A stretch of DNA of 35,527 nucleotides from JBDLRH01 sp039800165 (GCA_039800165.1 JBDLRH010000095.1:1-35527), one strand, 5' to 3'; counted from the first letter of the stretch, positions 13,814 through 22,012 are shown. Made by a program: numbers and translations. The notes: generated by a model not told the origin, from the sequence alone.

Positions 13814-14689
13814 TCAGCCGAGGGCCAGTTGTTCGCCGGCCGGCACGGCTGCCGGCTGCACCGCGGGTATAGCGGCCGGCGCTGGCACCGGCGCGAAGGC
13901 GGGTGCACGCACCGGCTGGCCCGGCACGCTGCCAGCCGGCTGGCTGTTGGCGGCCGTGTTCAGCGGCACCGACTGGCCTTGCACCACCAGTTGCAAGCGC
14001 TGCATCTCGGCCAGCACCTTGGCGGTGTAGCCGCCATCGTCGTCCAGGTTGGCGGCACCCACGTAGTGGCGCAGGCCGCCTTCGACCGAGCCGCCGGCCC
14101 GGGCAATCGACTCCTGCAGCACCTTGACGCCCACCCGCAGGTTGGTCACCGGGTCAAACGCAGCCAGCTTGCCGCCAAAGCCGGCGTACTTGTCGCTGTG
14201 CACGCCAGTCATCACCTGCATCAGGCCCTGCGCGCCCATCGGGCTTTGCGCGAACGGGTTGAAGCCCGATTCGATCGCCATCACCGCCAGGATCAGGGTC
14301 GGGTCCAGCCGGGTGCGCTTGCCCACCTCGTAGGCCTCGGCCACCAGGGCGGCCACCGGCTCAGGGGCCACCTTGTATTTGCGGCTGAGCCAGAAGGTCA
14401 GCTGCGCCTGCTGGCGCGGCAGGTCGGCGGGGTTGGCGGCGGTGGCGCGCTCGCTGGCGTCGCGCTCGACCGCAAAGCCCAGCAGCGAGGCCTGACGCTC
14501 TTGCAGCCAGCCCATCAGGTAGTGCTCGCCGGCCACGCGCAGGTCAGGGCGCGCGGTCAGCGTGACGACGGCAAACGCCACGGCCAGTCCGAGGACGGCA
14601 AAGCCGTTGTGCGTGATCTCGAAAAATCCCCGGGCGACATCGGACGCAAAGGTCCGCAGGCCGCGGTTCATCCTTCCAAGCGCTGTCAT
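13814..14689 (-). CDS. membrane-anchored lytic transglycosylase (SLT domain)
   Basis: A 291-residue protein. One transmembrane helix (about 29-46, FAVLGLAVAFAVVTLTA) should anchor it to the inner membrane with the rest periplasmic. The SLT domain spans about 117-235: LDPTLILAVMAIESGFNP with catalytic Glu140, SPMGAQGLMQVM (149-160) and a later AYxxG-like segment HYVGAANLDDDGGY. Such enzymes cut the MurNAc-GlcNAc bond of peptidoglycan to form anhydro-MurNAc ends. The last ~55 residues are Pro/Ala-rich and low in complexity. AAAGGAG lies 6 bp before the ATG. The gene end contains the glyA promoter region. Its exact family (MltC-, EmtA- or Slt-like) is not resolved. Confidence 0.9.
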   Translation of the reverse strand: MTALGRMNRGLRTFASDVARGFFEITHNGFAVLGLAVAFAVVTLTARPDLRVAGEHYLMGWLQERQASLLGFAVERDASERATAANPADLPRQQAQLTFWLSRKYKVAPEPVAALVAEAYEVGKRTRLDPTLILAVMAIESGFNPFAQSPMGAQGLMQVMTGVHSDKYAGFGGKLAAFDPVTNLRVGVKVLQESIARAGGSVEGGLRHYVGAANLDDDGGYTAKVLAEMQRLQLVVQGQSVPLNTAANSQPAGSVPGQPVRAPAFAPVPAPAAIPAVQPAAVPAGEQLALG

Positions 14690-14860
14690 GGTGCTCCTTT
14701 CTACGCGGAGCGCGGCATTCAGGCGGGCCTGAGGTACCGTGCTTCCGTTTGGTTCGGATGGGTCGCGTCGCAGGTGGGAGCGGGTGCTCCGGTTACTTTG
14801 CGAAACGGCCCCATTCGGCAGCGGGTTCGGGTTGTCCCTAGGATGTTCGGGACGGGGCGG

Positions 14861-14889
14861 ATTGTCGTGACTTCAAAATACCCGGTCAA
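14861..14889 (-). promoter_or_regulatory. sigma-70 promoter for the lytic transglycosylase, with adjacent inverted repeat
   Basis: TTGACC (14889-14884) and GACAAT (14866-14861) are separated by exactly 17 bp on the minus strand and point at the transglycosylase, giving a leader of about 165 nt. Just upstream of the -35 (about 14893-14915) lies an imperfect palindrome, ATGGATAA / TTTATGCAT, in the position and style of a LysR-type activator site. The 14690-14860 leader itself shows no riboswitch I recognise. Confidence 0.5.
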
Positions 14890-14893
14890 GCAT

Positions 14894-15076
14894 ATGGATA
14901 AGGTTCTTTATGCATCTAAAAGTCGCAAGAAAGTGCCCGTCAAGGCCCTCATCCATGTCCAGCCCAACCCACCTGCAACACACACGTTACGCATGATCGG
15001 CCCCGACCGGATGCTTTGGCGCAAGAAACTGGACCGGGTTCATGCCTCTTTTCTATCGATCAGCGCCGGCTCATGA
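14894..15076 (+). CDS. possible small basic protein (60 aa), unrecognised
   Basis: An open frame starting MDKVLYASKSRKKVPVKALI and ending SFLSISAGS, 60 residues with 13 Lys/Arg, in DNA that is AT-richer than its surroundings. There is no clear ribosome-binding site, and the ATG overlaps the inverted repeat noted upstream of the divergent promoter. No known family is recognised. It may instead be the untranslated 5' part of an RNA that ends at the terminator at 15279-15325. Kept because the stretch otherwise lacks a gene. Confidence 0.22.
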   Translation: MDKVLYASKSRKKVPVKALIHVQPNPPATHTLRMIGPDRMLWRKKLDRVHASFLSISAGS

Positions 15077-15167
15077 AAACCTTTGATTCAAGATGCCTGC
15101 GGATTGCGCCGAAGAACCATTCGCGCGAGGATTCGCGCATCCACCGGTGCCCGTGTGCCGACCTGCA

Positions 15168-15278
15168 GGGTCTGCCCGGGTCCGGTGACCCCAGGGGGCA
15201 ATCTTTTGCCCCCAGCCTGGCCGGGACTTCACCCTCCCGTCCAAGCCACCCGACGGCAAGGGCCTCGCGCCCGCCGTC
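15168..15278 (+). ncRNA. structured non-coding segment: three stacked hairpins before an orphan terminator
   Basis: The 710-bp gap 14690-15399 has no recognised protein gene. On the plus strand it carries a GGGTC / GACCC stem (15168-15191), a perfect 8-bp stem GGGGGCAA / TTGCCCCC with loop TCTT (15194-15213), and a composite stem GACGGC..GGGC / GCCC..GCCGTC (15252-15278), directly followed by a strong terminator. This looks like the 3' half of a small RNA or an attenuated leader upstream of the DUF349 gene. It matches none of SRP RNA, tmRNA, RNase P RNA or common riboswitch motifs that I can recognise. Confidence 0.4.
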
Positions 15279-15325
15279 AAACCCGGCAAGCGGCCTGATG
15301 GGCAGGCTTGCCGGGTTTTTTGTTT
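15279..15325 (+). terminator. strong intrinsic terminator with no recognised gene upstream
   Basis: A 13-bp perfect stem AAACCCGGCAAGC / GCTTGCCGGGTTT with a 14-nt loop runs into TTTTTTGTTT on the plus strand. It is among the best terminators in the window. No annotated plus-strand gene lies upstream of it; the first candidates are the 60-residue frame and the hairpin cluster. Confidence 0.9.
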
Positions 15326-15399
15326 GGGGCGTCCTGGCGGTGTGGCGTCCGGGGGCCTGCACGTGACGGGCCCTGCGGTGAACCGGCGACAATCGGCGC

Positions 15400-18378
15400 G
15401 TGAACACCTCTGCCCCTGCGCCGCGCGACGCGGCTTCCCTTGATGCCCTGACCGGCGGCGCCTTCAGCGCCCCGACGTCGTCCGAGCGCGCGGCGCGCGT
15501 ACGTGCCTGGCTGGCCAGCGACCCGCCCCCAGACGCGATGCACGATGTCTATAAAGAGCTGTCGGCGCGCGACAAGGGCGCGGCCAAGCCGATCCGCGAG
15601 CGGCTGGAGGAACTCAAGCGCCAGCGCGATCAGGAATCCACCGCCGCCGAATGGGCCACCCGCGCGCAGGCGCTGCTGGCCCAGCCACGCATGAACATTG
15701 CCGATGCACTGGCCTGGCAGCGCGATGCGGCCAAGGCCGGCGCACCGCTGTCGCGCGAGCCGCTGGCGGCGCTCAAGACGCAGCTGGCCGACCGGGTGCG
15801 CGGCGTGGAAGACCTGCAGCATCGGCTGCAGGTGCAGCGTGAGTCGGCCTTGCTGCTGGCCCAGCGCATCGAGGTGCTGTCGACCCGGCCGATCGCCGAG
15901 GCCACGGTCGCCCTGGCCACGCTGCAGGCCGACGTGCCCGCATGGATGCAAGCGGCAGCGCAACTGCCTGCCGACGCCCACTGGGCCAGCCTCGACCCCA
16001 AGTTCGCGCCGCAACTGGACGCCTCGCGCACCCAGCTGCAGGCGGTATGGGATGCCTTTGGTGCCGCCCTTGCGCACGCCAACGCCGCTGCGCAAGACGC
16101 AGCGGCCCCGCTGCCCAGCGTGCCGGTGTGGGCCGATGAGATCCGTGCCGCGCGCGGCGGAGCAGCGGCGGCGGTTGAGGCGGCCGCACCCGCGCGTGCC
16201 GCGCCGCCGGTCGACCCGGCGCTGCGTGCGCAAGCAGTGGACGCGGTGCGTGCTGCCCTGGAGGTTCTGGAGAAGGAAGTGGCCGAAGGCCACGGCAAGG
16301 CCAGCGCCGGCGCGGCCAACGCCTTGCGTCAGGCACTCAAGGACCACGGGCGACTGATCGACAGCAAGCTGGATGCGCAGGCCCATGCCGCCATCGCTGC
16401 GGCCACCGAGCTCGAGGGCTGGCAGCGCTGGAGCGCCGACAAGATCCGACAGGAGCTGGTGGCGCAGGCCGAAGGCCTGTTCGAAACCGTGCCGGCAAAA
16501 GCGCCGCGCCCACCCAAGCCTGCCAGGTCGGCCAAGCCGCCGCAGGGTACGTCGCAGGATGCGACGGATACGGCGGCTGCACCAGCGGCGCTGGAGGCAG
16601 TGCAAGAGACGCCAGAGGTGGAGGCGTTGCAGGCTGCGCAGGCGGTGCAGGCGCCCGCCACGCCAGACGCGCAGCAAGCGCCAGAAGCATCCGCAGCAGC
16701 ACAAGCGCCTGTAGCCCCGGATGCGGCTGTGTCGCCCGCGGTGCAGCGCCGCCCGCGATTCGGTGGCCGCAAGATGCAGGAGTCGCTGCGCGACCTGCGC
16801 GAGCGCTGGAAGCAGACCGACCAATCCGCGCCGCCCAACCACGCGCTGTGGAAGCGCTTTGACCGCGCCTGCAACGAGGCCTACAAGGTGGTGCAGGTGT
16901 GGCTGGACCAGGTCAAGGCCGAGGCCGCGGCGCATCGCGCGCAGCGCCAGGCGCTGATCGACGAGGTGAAGGCCTGGGCCGAAGCCAACCCGCAGGCGCA
17001 GGGCGGCGACTGGAAGGGCTTTGCGCGCATCATTCATCAGTTCAGCGAACTCTGGCGCGCGGCGGGGCACCTGAGCGAGAAGGCGTTTGCCGAGATCCAG
17101 CCGCAGTGGAAGGCTGCCATCCACGCCGCCGCCGCGCCGCTGGAGGCGGTGCAAAAACTCAGCATCGAGCGGCGTCATGCGCTGATCGACGAGGCGCGTG
17201 CTTTGGGCGAGGCGCCGATGCTGCGCATCGATGCGGTGAAGGCCCTGCAGCAGCGCTGGCAGGCCGAGGCCCAGGCGGTGCCGCTGGACCGCAAGCTCGA
17301 GCAAAAGCTGTGGGATGCCTTCCGCAAGCCGATCGACGACGCCTTCCAGCGCAAGGGCGCCGAGCGCGACCGGGCCAACGCGGCGATGAGCGAGCGCGAC
17401 CGCGCGGTGCTCGAGGCCTCGCGCGCGCTGGACGATGCCAGCAAGAGCGGCGATGCCGCGCGCATCCGCTCGGCGATGCAGGCACTGGACGCTGCGCTGC
17501 GCGCCCGCGACGGCGCTGCGTCAAATGAATTGACGGCGCCAGCAGCGCCTGCGTCATCGGCTGAAGCCAGCATCCAGGCCCCTGCGCAAGCAGCGGACGG
17601 GGAAGGGGGCGAGCCGGCAGCCGAAGGGGGCGAGCCGGCAGCCGAAGGCGGCGAGGCACCGGCCGTGACACCTGCCAAGCCTGCTGCGCCGGTGCGGCCG
17701 GTGGTGGCGCGGCGCGGCGATGACCGCCCGGGTGCCAAGCTGCCGCCGGGTGCCGCGGCGGCGGCGCCGCACGCCCGGCGCGATGGCCGCAAGGAGGGGT
17801 TCGGTGGTGGTCGCAAGGACGGGTTTGGCCCGGGTCGCCGCGAAGGGTTCGGTGCCGGTCGCGATGATCGCCGCCGTGATGACCCCCGCTCGCACTTCGC
17901 TGCCGAAGACCGTGGCCCGCGCCTGGGCGACGCCGCCTTCCGCGCACAGCGCGATGCGATGGAGCATGCCCAACTGGCGCTGCGCAAGCTGGCAGCGCAG
18001 GCGCATGGCGAAGCGCTCACGCGGCTGATGTCGGCGTGGGAGCAGCGGCAGGGCGACCAGCTGCCGACACATCAGGAACTGGGCCGCGCTGTCACGCCCG
18101 CGGTGCGAGGCCGCTGGGCGCAGTCGCTCGCTACCGACGCTTCAGGCGATGCGTCTCAGTCGCTGCTGCGCCTGGAGATGGCCGCCGAGGTGCCCACGCC
18201 GGCCGAGGCGCTGGAGGCGCGGCGCGCGCTGCAGCTGCAACTGCTGACGCGCCGCAACGACCCGGCCCCGCGCGAGACCTGGACGGACGATGCCGCGCGC
18301 GTGCTGGCCGCACCGCACGATGCGGCCACGGCACGCCGGCTGCAGGCAGCGCTCAAGGTGCTGTTGCGGGGCGTGTGA
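15400..18378 (+). CDS. DUF349 domain protein, 992 aa
   Basis: A very long, Ala-rich, largely helical cytoplasmic protein starting at GTG 15400. DUF349-type repeats are seen around residues 457-500 (LRDLRERWKQTDQSAPPNHA, LWKRFDRACNEAY), 540-585 (FSELWRAAGHLSEKAFAEIQ) and 610-690 (ALQQRWQAEAQ, LWDAFRKPIDDAF). A Pro/Ala-rich linker spans about 365-450. A second linker (about 715-835) has the EGGEPAA tandem repeat and four R/K-x-GFGxGR-like units such as KEGFGGGRKDGFGPGR. DUF349 proteins have no settled role. GACAAT ends 7 bp before the GTG, so the transcript may be leaderless. Its 3' end overlaps convergent mtfA by 26 bp. Confidence 0.85.
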   Translation: MNTSAPAPRDAASLDALTGGAFSAPTSSERAARVRAWLASDPPPDAMHDVYKELSARDKGAAKPIRERLEELKRQRDQESTAAEWATRAQALLAQPRMNIADALAWQRDAAKAGAPLSREPLAALKTQLADRVRGVEDLQHRLQVQRESALLLAQRIEVLSTRPIAEATVALATLQADVPAWMQAAAQLPADAHWASLDPKFAPQLDASRTQLQAVWDAFGAALAHANAAAQDAAAPLPSVPVWADEIRAARGGAAAAVEAAAPARAAPPVDPALRAQAVDAVRAALEVLEKEVAEGHGKASAGAANALRQALKDHGRLIDSKLDAQAHAAIAAATELEGWQRWSADKIRQELVAQAEGLFETVPAKAPRPPKPARSAKPPQGTSQDATDTAAAPAALEAVQETPEVEALQAAQAVQAPATPDAQQAPEASAAAQAPVAPDAAVSPAVQRRPRFGGRKMQESLRDLRERWKQTDQSAPPNHALWKRFDRACNEAYKVVQVWLDQVKAEAAAHRAQRQALIDEVKAWAEANPQAQGGDWKGFARIIHQFSELWRAAGHLSEKAFAEIQPQWKAAIHAAAAPLEAVQKLSIERRHALIDEARALGEAPMLRIDAVKALQQRWQAEAQAVPLDRKLEQKLWDAFRKPIDDAFQRKGAERDRANAAMSERDRAVLEASRALDDASKSGDAARIRSAMQALDAALRARDGAASNELTAPAAPASSAEASIQAPAQAADGEGGEPAAEGGEPAAEGGEAPAVTPAKPAAPVRPVVARRGDDRPGAKLPPGAAAAAPHARRDGRKEGFGGGRKDGFGPGRREGFGAGRDDRRRDDPRSHFAAEDRGPRLGDAAFRAQRDAMEHAQLALRKLAAQAHGEALTRLMSAWEQRQGDQLPTHQELGRAVTPAVRGRWAQSLATDASGDASQSLLRLEMAAEVPTPAEALEARRALQLQLLTRRNDPAPRETWTDDAARVLAAPHDAATARRLQAALKVLLRGV
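17602..17664 (+). repeat. 21-bp tandem repeat inside the DUF349 gene
   Basis: Two identical 21-bp units (17602-17622, 17623-17643) and a degenerate third encode EGGEPAA, EGGEPAA and EGGEAPA. In-frame unit length means copy-number change would alter linker length without breaking the protein. Confidence 0.85.
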
Positions 18379-19192
18379 GCGGCGCTTCGGCGCCATCAAA
18401 GAAGCTCGCCAGCAGCGCATGCAGTGCCGGCCAGTCGGCCTGCAGCCGCTGCGCCTGCACGAAGTACGCTTCGCAGGCCACCGCAAAGAACTCGTCGATG
18501 GCCTCGGCACCGTAGGCGTCCAGCCACGGCTGCGGGCCGCTGAAGCGCTCGGCCACGATCACCTGCTCGCGAAAGCGCTCATATTCGGCAGCGATCACCT
18601 CGCGCCAGTGGCGCCGCGCCGCTGCCGACGGCAGGGGCGGGCAGCCATCGGCCTCGCGATCGCGCAGGTCGATCTTGTGTGCGAACTCATGGATGACGAG
18701 GTTGTAGCCGTCGCGCGCTGTCTCGCCGGCGTCGGCCACATCGCGCCAGCTCAGCATCACCGGCCCGCCCTCCATGGCCTCGCCAGCCAGCTCTTCTTGG
18801 TAGTGATGCACCACGCCGTGCTCGTCGGTGTGCTCGCGCGGTGCCACCACCGCGTCGGGGTGCACCACGACGCCCACAAAGTCGTCGTACCACTGCAGCA
18901 CGCGCGTGCCGGTGTGCGGTGCCAGGCGCAGCAGCGGCCGCACCGCCTGCACCGCGATCGACAGCGCCATCTCGTCGGTGACCACCAGCCCACCTGCGCC
19001 GCTGAATTCCTTGACGGCCAGGAATTCGGAGCTGAGCTCGCGCAGCCGTGCCTGGTCGTGCGCCTGCAGTGACAACAAGAACGGGTGCCGCCCGATGACC
19101 GCGTTCCACAAGGCGTCGGGGATGCGCGCCGGCGCGCGGCGCCAGGGCATCAATGAGTGCAACAGTGAGTGCAGCAGTCTGAGCCAGCTCAT
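18353..19192 (-). CDS. mtfA: MtfA-type zinc metallopeptidase (M90)
   Basis: This 279-residue protein has the gluzincin motif NLVIHEFAHKIDL (HExxH at 168-172) and a downstream EFFAVACEAYF segment supplying the third ligand, as in MtfA/YeeI. In E. coli MtfA binds the glucose repressor Mlc and has peptidase activity, linking it to sugar uptake control; whether Mlc exists here is unknown. ATG 19192 is chosen over a TTG six codons upstream because GGAG lies 8 nt before it. The C-terminus overlaps the end of the convergent DUF349 gene. Likely cytoplasmic. Confidence 0.92.
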   Translation of the reverse strand: MSWLRLLHSLLHSLMPWRRAPARIPDALWNAVIGRHPFLLSLQAHDQARLRELSSEFLAVKEFSGAGGLVVTDEMALSIAVQAVRPLLRLAPHTGTRVLQWYDDFVGVVVHPDAVVAPREHTDEHGVVHHYQEELAGEAMEGGPVMLSWRDVADAGETARDGYNLVIHEFAHKIDLRDREADGCPPLPSAAARRHWREVIAAEYERFREQVIVAERFSGPQPWLDAYGAEAIDEFFAVACEAYFVQAQRLQADWPALHALLASFFDGAEAPLTRPATAP

Positions 19193-19252
19193 GCCTTGAC
19201 TCCGTGGCAACTGCAGGCCAGGGCGCTCATGGTCGCCGCGCGCTGCGGGCGG

Positions 19253-20041
19253 TCACCGCCACGGCTCGCGGTGCAGGCCCTGCGCATCGAGTACCAGCAC
19301 TTCGGCACGGGGCGCGGCGTCGGGCGCACCCTGCGGTGCCTCGTCCAGGTGCCAGTCACTCAGCACCACACGCTGCAGACCGTCTTGCAGGTCATGCTGC
19401 CGGGGGCGGTGGGTGTGCCCGTGGATCAGGGTGGACGCGCCGGCGCGCGTGAGCCATTGCACGGCTGCGGCGGCATCCACATCGGCCCACAGCGGATCTC
19501 CCGTCGTCTGCGCGCCGCTGCGCTTGCGTGCCTCGCTCGCGTCGCGCATGCCACGGGCGATGGCGCGCCGCTCGATCAGCGGTCGGGCAAGAAAGTCGCG
19601 CTGCCAGGCGTCGCTGCGCACCTGCGCCCGAAAGGCCTGGTAGTCGTGGTCTTCCAGGCACAGCGCATCGCCGTGCGACAGCAGCCAGCGCTGGCCGAAG
19701 GCGTCAAGCGTGGTCGGGTCGTCGAGCCGCTGAACGCCGGTGCGTTCGCACCAGTGCGGCCCGATCAGGAAGTCGCGGTTGCCGTGCATCACGAACACGG
19801 GCCGCTGGCGGGCGGCACGCTGCAAGGCAGCACTGCAGTCGGCTTCGAAACCGGGCTCGTCTGCGGCGTCGTCGCCGATCCACACCTCGAACAGGTCGCC
19901 GAGGATGAAAAGCGCATCGGCGCGGGTGGCGCCAAGGTAGCGCAGCCACGCCTCAAGCGTGGCCGGCTGCGCCGGGCTCAGGTGCAGGTCAGAGATGAAC
20001 TCGATGCGCTGCCAGTGCGCGGGCGCCAGCAGCGTGGACAC
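19253..20041 (-). CDS. lpxH: UDP-2,3-diacylglucosamine diphosphatase LpxH
   Basis: A 262-residue calcineurin-like phosphoesterase. All metal motifs are present: EFISDLHL (Asp18, His20), LGDLFEVWIGDD (Asp49), HGNRDFLIG (86-94), LSHGD (His123) and IHGHTHRP (His207, 209). It hydrolyses UDP-2,3-diacylglucosamine to lipid X, the fourth step of lipid A synthesis, at the inner face of the membrane. Start is GTG 20041, 24 bp after the ppiB stop, so the two are probably co-transcribed, an order common in betaproteobacteria. Confidence 0.96.
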   Translation of the reverse strand: MSTLLAPAHWQRIEFISDLHLSPAQPATLEAWLRYLGATRADALFILGDLFEVWIGDDAADEPGFEADCSAALQRAARQRPVFVMHGNRDFLIGPHWCERTGVQRLDDPTTLDAFGQRWLLSHGDALCLEDHDYQAFRAQVRSDAWQRDFLARPLIERRAIARGMRDASEARKRSGAQTTGDPLWADVDAAAAVQWLTRAGASTLIHGHTHRPRQHDLQDGLQRVVLSDWHLDEAPQGAPDAAPRAEVLVLDAQGLHREPWR

Positions 20042-20065
20042 CTTGCGTGCCTCAGGGTGTGGGGA

Positions 20066-20572
20066 TCAGAGAGCGACGGCGCGCGCGATGACGACGTCCT
20101 GCTCGGGCACGTCGTCATGGAAGCCGCGGCGGCCGGTGGGTACGCCCTTGATCTTGTCGACCACCTCGGTGCCTGCTACCACCTTGCCGAACACCGCATA
20201 GCCCCAGCCCTGCATGCTGGGCGCGGTGTGGTTCAGGAATTCGTTGTCGGCCACGTTGATGAAGAACTGCGCGGTGGCCGAGTGCGGCGCCTGGGTGCGC
20301 GCCATCGCCAGGGTGTAGCGGTTGTTCTTCAGGCCGTTGTTGGCTTCGTTGTCGATCGGCGCGTCGGTGGGCTTTTGCTTCATGCCGACCTCGAAGCCGC
20401 CGCCCTGGATCATGAAGTTGTTGATGACGCGGTGAAACACCGTGCCGTCGTAATGGCCCTTCTTCACGTAGTTCAGGAAGTTCTCGACCGACTTCGGCGC
20501 CTTCTCGGCGTCCAGTTCAATGGTGATAACGCCGTGGTCGGTGATGTGCAGTTCCACGCGGGGCTGGCTCAT
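20066..20572 (-). CDS. ppiB: cytoplasmic peptidyl-prolyl isomerase (cyclophilin)
   Basis: A 168-residue single-domain cyclophilin with no signal peptide. Key segments are FHRVINNFMIQGGGF (catalytic Arg in FHR), MARTQAPHSATAQFFINV and WGYAVFGKVVAG. It catalyses cis-trans isomerisation of prolyl bonds in cytoplasmic proteins. It lies 33 bp after a secreted paralogue (ppiA-like); the two share most core residues and look like a tandem duplication in which one copy gained or lost a signal peptide. Confidence 0.96.
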   Translation of the reverse strand: MSQPRVELHITDHGVITIELDAEKAPKSVENFLNYVKKGHYDGTVFHRVINNFMIQGGGFEVGMKQKPTDAPIDNEANNGLKNNRYTLAMARTQAPHSATAQFFINVADNEFLNHTAPSMQGWGYAVFGKVVAGTEVVDKIKGVPTGRRGFHDDVPEQDVVIARAVAL

Positions 20573-20605
20573 GGGAATCTTTCGTTGGTGGGAATGAAGG
20601 GATGC

Positions 20606-21229
20606 TCAGGGCAGGACCTTGGCGGACTGGATGACGACCGCGGTGGCAGGCACGTTTTGGTGCATGCCGCGGTTGCCGGTAGGCACGTTGCGGATCTTGT
20701 CGACCACATCCATGCCCGCCACCACCTTGCCGAACACCGCATAGCCGTGTCCGTCGGGGCTGGGTGCGTTCAGTGCCGCGTTGTCCACCACGTTGATGAA
20801 GAACTGGCTGGTGGCTGAGTTCGGGTCGCGGGTGCGCGCCATGGCGATGGTGCCGCGGTCGTTCTTCAGGCCGTTGCTGGCTTCCAGCGGAATCGGCGCA
20901 CGGGTGGCCTTTTGCGTCATGTCGGCAGTGAAGCCGCCGCCCTGGATCATGAAGGTGCCGATCACGCGATGGAACACCGTGCCGTCGTAGTGCTTGTCGC
21001 GCACGTACTGCAGGAAGTTCTCCACCGTCTTGGGCGCCTTCTGCGCGTCCAGTTCGATGACGACGTCGCCCAGGCTGGTGCTGAGTTGCACCCGCGGGCT
21101 GGCACCCTGCGCAAGAGCCGCCTTGCCCTGCAGGGCTAGGAAGGCGAGGGCGAGGGCCAATATCGGGATCAGGCGCAGCGCACTGCGACGCGAAGCTTGG
21201 ATGGTCATGTCAAACGAAGGCAAAGGCAT
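20606..21229 (-). CDS. ppiA: periplasmic peptidyl-prolyl isomerase (cyclophilin)
   Basis: A 207-residue cyclophilin with an N-terminal signal peptide (RRSALRLIPILALALAFLAL, cleavage probably after ALA near residue 40). The domain carries FHRVIGTFMIQGGGF, MARTRDPNSATSQFFINV and HGYAVFGKVVAG. It should fold periplasmic or outer membrane proteins. ATG 21229 is used; an internal ATG seven codons later (21208) is equally plausible because neither has a good ribosome site. It is upstream of ppiB and lpxH in the same direction and downstream of a secreted TPR gene. Confidence 0.94.
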   Translation of the reverse strand: MPLPSFDMTIQASRRSALRLIPILALALAFLALQGKAALAQGASPRVQLSTSLGDVVIELDAQKAPKTVENFLQYVRDKHYDGTVFHRVIGTFMIQGGGFTADMTQKATRAPIPLEASNGLKNDRGTIAMARTRDPNSATSQFFINVVDNAALNAPSPDGHGYAVFGKVVAGMDVVDKIRNVPTGNRGMHQNVPATAVVIQSAKVLP

Positions 21230-21299
21230 GGCGGTGACAGAAGAACGGCGGCCAACGCAAAGCGCACGTCACCCGAGGCAGGCGCGCCGCCCGGTGGAT

Positions 21300-21935
21300 T
21301 CAGCGCGCGGGTGCTGCGCCCTTGGCAGGCGCCTTGGGCGCCGCAGCGGGCGGACGCGCCGGCAGGCGGGCGTTGTACAGCTCGCGCAGCATGCGCAGCT
21401 TGGCAGCAGGCGCGGTGTTGGCCGGCTCGAGCTGCAGCGACTTGGAGTACGCCTGGCCCGCAAGACGCGCGTACACATCGCCCAGGTTCTCGTGCGCAGT
21501 GGCGTAATTCGGATTGAGGCGGATGGCCATTTCCAGCGCGCCGCGCGCACGCTCGTACTGACCCTCGCCGGCGTACAGCACCGCAAGGTTGTTGTAGGGC
21601 TCGGGAATCTCGGGGAAGTCCTCCACCAGCTGCAGCAGGCCTGCAATCGCGTCGGCGGTCTTGCCCGCGTCGGCCTGGATCACCGCGCGCAGAAAGCGCA
21701 TTTGCGGATCGCGCGGCTTGCCCACCAGGTACTGCTCGGCCTTGGCCAGCGCTTCAGCCATCTTGCCGCTGCGCAACAAGGTGTTGACGTCGGAATACTC
21801 ATCCGCGTGTGCAGCGCCACCGGCCAGTGCGACGGCCAGCACCAGCGCCTGCAGCCAGGGGCGGCGTACGGCCCGCGCCGGTGATTGCCCGGTGGTGCAA
21901 CGCGGTTGCAACGACAGGAAACAGGATCGGTCCAT
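21300..21935 (-). CDS. secreted tetratricopeptide repeat protein
   Basis: A 211-residue protein. A signal peptide (about 24-44, PWLQALVLAVALAGGAAHA) is followed by three or more TPR units: DVNTLLRSGKMAEALAKAE, PYNNLAVLYAGEGQYERARG and HENLGDVYARLAGQAYSKSL. The C-terminal ~25 residues are Pro/Ala/Lys-rich. TPR domains bind peptides or partner proteins; the likely place is the periplasm. A role with the neighbouring cyclophilins in protein folding or envelope assembly is possible, but nothing in the sequence proves it. Confidence 0.85.
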   Translation of the reverse strand: MDRSCFLSLQPRCTTGQSPARAVRRPWLQALVLAVALAGGAAHADEYSDVNTLLRSGKMAEALAKAEQYLVGKPRDPQMRFLRAVIQADAGKTADAIAGLLQLVEDFPEIPEPYNNLAVLYAGEGQYERARGALEMAIRLNPNYATAHENLGDVYARLAGQAYSKSLQLEPANTAPAAKLRMLRELYNARLPARPPAAAPKAPAKGAAPAR

Positions 21936-21970
21936 GGGGCAAACTCCCTCGCGCTCGCTGGAGGCAACGA

Positions 21971-21989
21971 TATACTGCGACGCATTGTA
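21971..21989. promoter_or_regulatory. back-to-back -10 elements between the TPR gene and cysS
   Basis: TATACT (21971-21976, plus strand) could serve cysS, and TACAAT (21989-21984, minus strand) could serve the TPR-ppiA-ppiB-lpxH series. No good -35 was seen for either. The two hexamers nearly face each other, so RNA polymerase binding at one would exclude the other. Confidence 0.4.
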
Positions 21990-21994
21990 TCGAA

Positions 21995-22012
21995 GGGCTC
22001 CGCAAGGAGCCC
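21995..22012 (+). promoter_or_regulatory. hairpin in the cysS leader
   Basis: A perfect 6-bp inverted repeat GGGCTC / GAGCCC with a 6-nt loop lies about 93 nt before the cysS start, shortly after the predicted transcription start. No U-run follows. Function unknown. Confidence 0.4.

Noticed and set aside
15016..15366. 116-residue plus-strand frame across the hairpin cluster
   Set aside because: It is read through three hairpins and the terminator stem, has no ribosome site and looks compositionally random.
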